Below are positions 14,743-16,172 of a stretch of DNA of 16,172 nucleotides, piece by piece. The stretch spans positions 1 through 16,172 of the forward strand of contig CAYSBK010000040.1 in the NCBI GenBank assembly GCA_964429265.1, in the 5' to 3' direction. This stretch comes from CAYSBK01 sp964429265 (GTDB lineage Bacteria > Planctomycetota > Phycisphaerae > Sedimentisphaerales > Anaerobacaceae). The translations under genes were made by a program, and so were the position numbers. The notes below the pieces were generated by a model. That model saw only the letters and a program-made list of their open reading frames with translations. It did not search any database and was not told the DNA's origin. Every line of letters begins with the position of its first letter. The stretch's first letter is position 1.

Positions 14743-15291
14743 ATGTCGAACCAGCCAAGGGTGGCGAAAGTTTTGGCGGCGCTGCTGATTTCTATGACTG
14801 CCGGCGCGGTCGCACTTATGGCCCTGGGCAACAATCCGCCGTCGGCCGGTCCGTTTTGCCTGGTCAATTATTACCGCCTCGAGCCCGTCACCGGCGTCAT
14901 CGCCAGCCGTGCCGTCCAGAGGCCCGAACGCTGGAACAGCATCGAAGTTTACTACAGCGGCACCGCCGCCGGCAATATCGACCAGCTCGCAGCACTGGCC
15001 GGGCTGCACAGCACCGACGAGGTGAACTTCCATTTCTGCATCTGCAACGGCCTGGGCGGTAAGGACGGCCAGATACAGGCAACCGAACGATGGAACCGCC
15101 AGTGGTCGATAGCACCCGGGCGAACCCGGCGGGCCAGCGAACGGACCATCCGGATTTGCGTAATCGCGGACGGCAGGAACAGACGCCCCACAAACTGCCA
15201 GCTCAGGAGGCTGCAGGCACTGGTCGAAATCCTTTCCAGGACCTTCGAAATCCGACCTGAAGCCATCTACTATCCCGGCGATTGGAACTGA
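14743..15291 (+). CDS. Membrane-anchored amidase_2/PGRP-fold protein, probably catalytically inactive
   Basis: A 182-residue protein with an N-terminal membrane anchor (about 7-28) followed by a domain that follows the order of N-acetylmuramoyl-L-alanine amidase type 2: W-N-S-I-E-V-Y-Y-S-G-T (64-74), N-F-H-F-C-I-C-N-G (95-103), D-G-Q-I-Q-A-T-E-R-W (108-117), I-R-I-C-V-I-A-D-G (136-144), a P-T-N-C-Q-L segment and I-Y-Y-P-G-D-W (175-181). In active enzymes the first motif holds a zinc His (V-H-H/C-S), the second usually a Tyr before His-Phe, and the last a zinc His and then a Cys. Here these positions are Tyr, Phe and Tyr/Pro, and the protein ends before the Cys. It may bind peptidoglycan without cutting it. 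AGGGA precedes the ATG at good spacing. Its 3' end overlaps the convergent ASCH gene by 22 bases. Confidence 0.72.
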   Translation: MSNQPRVAKVLAALLISMTAGAVALMALGNNPPSAGPFCLVNYYRLEPVTGVIASRAVQRPERWNSIEVYYSGTAAGNIDQLAALAGLHSTDEVNFHFCICNGLGGKDGQIQATERWNRQWSIAPGRTRRASERTIRICVIADGRNRRPTNCQLRRLQALVEILSRTFEIRPEAIYYPGDWN

Positions 15292-15725
15292 CCGCCCTCG
15301 CCCAACACTGCCGGACCAGCCAGCCCGTAGTTCTCTTGCGGTGTCAGCACAACCCACGAACGCCAGTCTTTCTTGTTTATCCTGAAAGGCTCAATGACAC
15401 CGACATCCTTCAACCACACCAGCATTCCAAACCGGCAGTCGCGTTTGCTTTGCCAGTAATCGATGTTTGCCTTTATCAAGTGGTTGTAGGTTTGCCTGAG
15501 CCGGTCTATGCGGGCCGCTGTCAGGTTGGTGAAGTACTTCACGGCCGCCGCCGTCGCAATCCCGCTGACCGGCCCGGCACTGACCTTCAGAAACAGCCGG
15601 TCGCCCGGAAACACCCGCCCGAAATAGCTGCGGCGAGTCCGCGTAAGGCGGGATTCGACCGTCTTCGAACCGTCCAGAACGGCTTGCAGGTAAGGCTTCT
15701 TCAGAATCACCAGGTGGTAATTCAT
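15270..15725 (-). CDS. ASCH-domain (PUA-like fold) protein
   Basis: A 151-residue protein. The N-terminal part carries the ASCH pattern: H-L-V-I-L-K-K-P-Y-L (4-13), L-D-G-S-K-T-V-E-S-R-L (17-27), F-G-R-V-F-P-G-D-R-L-F-L-K (35-47) and W-V-V-L-T (124-128). ASCH domains are related to the RNA-binding PUA fold and are thought to bind RNA or modified nucleosides; some are amidohydrolases acting on modified cytidines. The exact activity here is unknown. The ATG at 15725 is preferred over 15764 because homology begins there and a -10 box lies between the two. There is no ribosome site before it, and the predicted transcript start is only a few bases upstream, so it may be translated nearly leaderless. 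Confidence 0.82.
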   Translation of the reverse strand: MNYHLVILKKPYLQAVLDGSKTVESRLTRTRRSYFGRVFPGDRLFLKVSAGPVSGIATAAAVKYFTNLTAARIDRLRQTYNHLIKANIDYWQSKRDCRFGMLVWLKDVGVIEPFRINKKDWRSWVVLTPQENYGLAGPAVLGEGGQFQSPG

Positions 15726-15735
15726 CACGCAGGTT

Positions 15736-15764
15736 CTTATAGTAAAAACCGCTCTGCGGCACAA
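15736..15764 (-). promoter_or_regulatory. Promoter of the ASCH gene, giving a very short leader
   Basis: On the minus strand TTGTGC (15764-15759) and TATAAG (15741-15736) are separated by 17 bases. The -10 box matches at five of six positions and the -35 box at three. The ATG at 15725 begins ten bases after the -10 box, so the leader would be only about three or four bases. Confidence 0.55.
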
Positions 15765-15769
15765 CTTTT

Positions 15770-15798
15770 TTGACCGGCCACGCCCGCCGCCGTATAAT
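15770..15798 (+). promoter_or_regulatory. Sigma70-type promoter of the PGPGW-like gene
   Basis: TTGACC at 15770-15775 and a perfect TATAAT at 15793-15798 are separated by 17 bases. Transcription would begin near 15805, about 64 bases before the ATG. This promoter is back to back with that of the ASCH gene; their -35 boxes are five bases apart. Confidence 0.78.
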
Positions 15799-15868
15799 CC
15801 GCTTTGAACATCGTTGGATTCGCCCGGCCCTGCAAACGGCAGGGCGCGATTGCCGCGGCTGCTGGGAA

Positions 15869-16135
15869 ATGAAAACCGCTCTAAAGAAAATTCTCGGCGT
15901 AATCCTCATCATACTCGGCCTTGTCGCGCTTCTGACACCTTTATCGCCGGGCTCCTGGCTGGCGCTGGTGGGCCTGGAAATCCTTGGGCTGAGGTTGGTC
16001 TTGCAGCGACGGTTCATGTCTTTGCTGCCGCGGCGGTGGTCAGAACGAATCAACAGGTTCATCGCAAAGAGCCGGTTCTTCGCCGACAAACAACACCCTG
16101 ATGACGCCGACCACAACGATTCAGCGCAGCCGTAG
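15869..16135 (+). CDS. Small PGPGW-like transmembrane protein
   Basis: An 88-residue protein with two hydrophobic helices (about 8-24 and 29-46) joined by a turn L-S-P-G-S-W (25-30). This resembles the P-G-P-G-W turn of the putative transmembrane PGPGW family, here with a Ser in place of the second Pro-Gly pair. A basic stretch (R-R-F-M, P-R-R-W-S-E-R) and a short acidic tail follow. The ATG at 15869 is chosen because earlier in-frame codons overlap the promoter and give no sensible N-terminus; the ribosome site is weak and close (GGGAA). The function of the family is unknown. Confidence 0.7.
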   Translation: MKTALKKILGVILIILGLVALLTPLSPGSWLALVGLEILGLRLVLQRRFMSLLPRRWSERINRFIAKSRFFADKQHPDDADHNDSAQP

Positions 16136-16172
16136 CGCCCTCACGGCAGCGGTGCTCATAACGACGTGTTAT

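Overview
The window looks like chromosomal DNA of a planctomycete of the Phycisphaerae/Sedimentisphaerales type. The basis is indirect: four adjacent genes for secreted proteins that end in a PEP-CTERM-like exosortase sorting signal (a P-A-P or P-V-P variant followed by a membrane helix and a basic tail), lipoprotein-type envelope genes, a DUF4954 protein, and moderately GC-rich coding sequence. The species assignment is inference from remembered family distributions, not from a marker gene. No tRNA, rRNA, CRISPR array, insertion sequence or phage gene was seen.

Layout. (a) 1-157: the last 51 codons of a gene entering from the left. (b) 158-490: non-coding, with a sigma70-type promoter and a structured-looking leader. 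(c) 491-4337, plus strand: a membrane protein of unknown function with an internal PEP-CTERM-like segment, then four PEP-CTERM-type secreted proteins. The third is a probable choice-of-anchor N protein as counted with the first protein, and the last has a Cys/Gln pattern like thioester-forming adhesins. (d) 4475-6124, minus strand: a Wza-type polysaccharide export lipoprotein followed by a four-helix membrane protein, from a promoter at 6221-6249. (e) 6633-11049, plus strand: four closely spaced genes from a promoter at 6451-6479, namely a VTC-domain (polyphosphate polymerase-like) protein, a DUF4956 membrane protein, an HlyD-type periplasmic adaptor and a TolC-type outer membrane lipoprotein. 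(f) 11366-12499, plus: a SurA/PpiC-type periplasmic peptidyl-prolyl isomerase with its own promoter. (g) 14500-12515, minus: a DUF4954 left-handed beta-helix-like protein, convergent with (f). (h) 14743-15291, plus: a membrane-anchored amidase_2/PGRP-fold protein that seems to have lost its zinc and catalytic residues. (i) 15725-15270, minus: an ASCH-domain protein whose 3' end overlaps (h). (j) 15869-16135, plus: a small PGPGW-like membrane protein, divergent from (i).

How the genes fit together. Most of the window concerns the cell envelope. Regions (c) and (d) fit the known association of PEP-CTERM proteins with exopolysaccharide production and export, although no exosortase gene lies inside the window. 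Region (e) is the most intriguing part. A cytosolic polymerase-type domain is joined to a membrane protein, a trans-periplasmic adaptor and an outer-membrane channel, with no conventional pump gene. This suggests a possible dedicated export route for a polyphosphate-like polymer, which is a hypothesis only.
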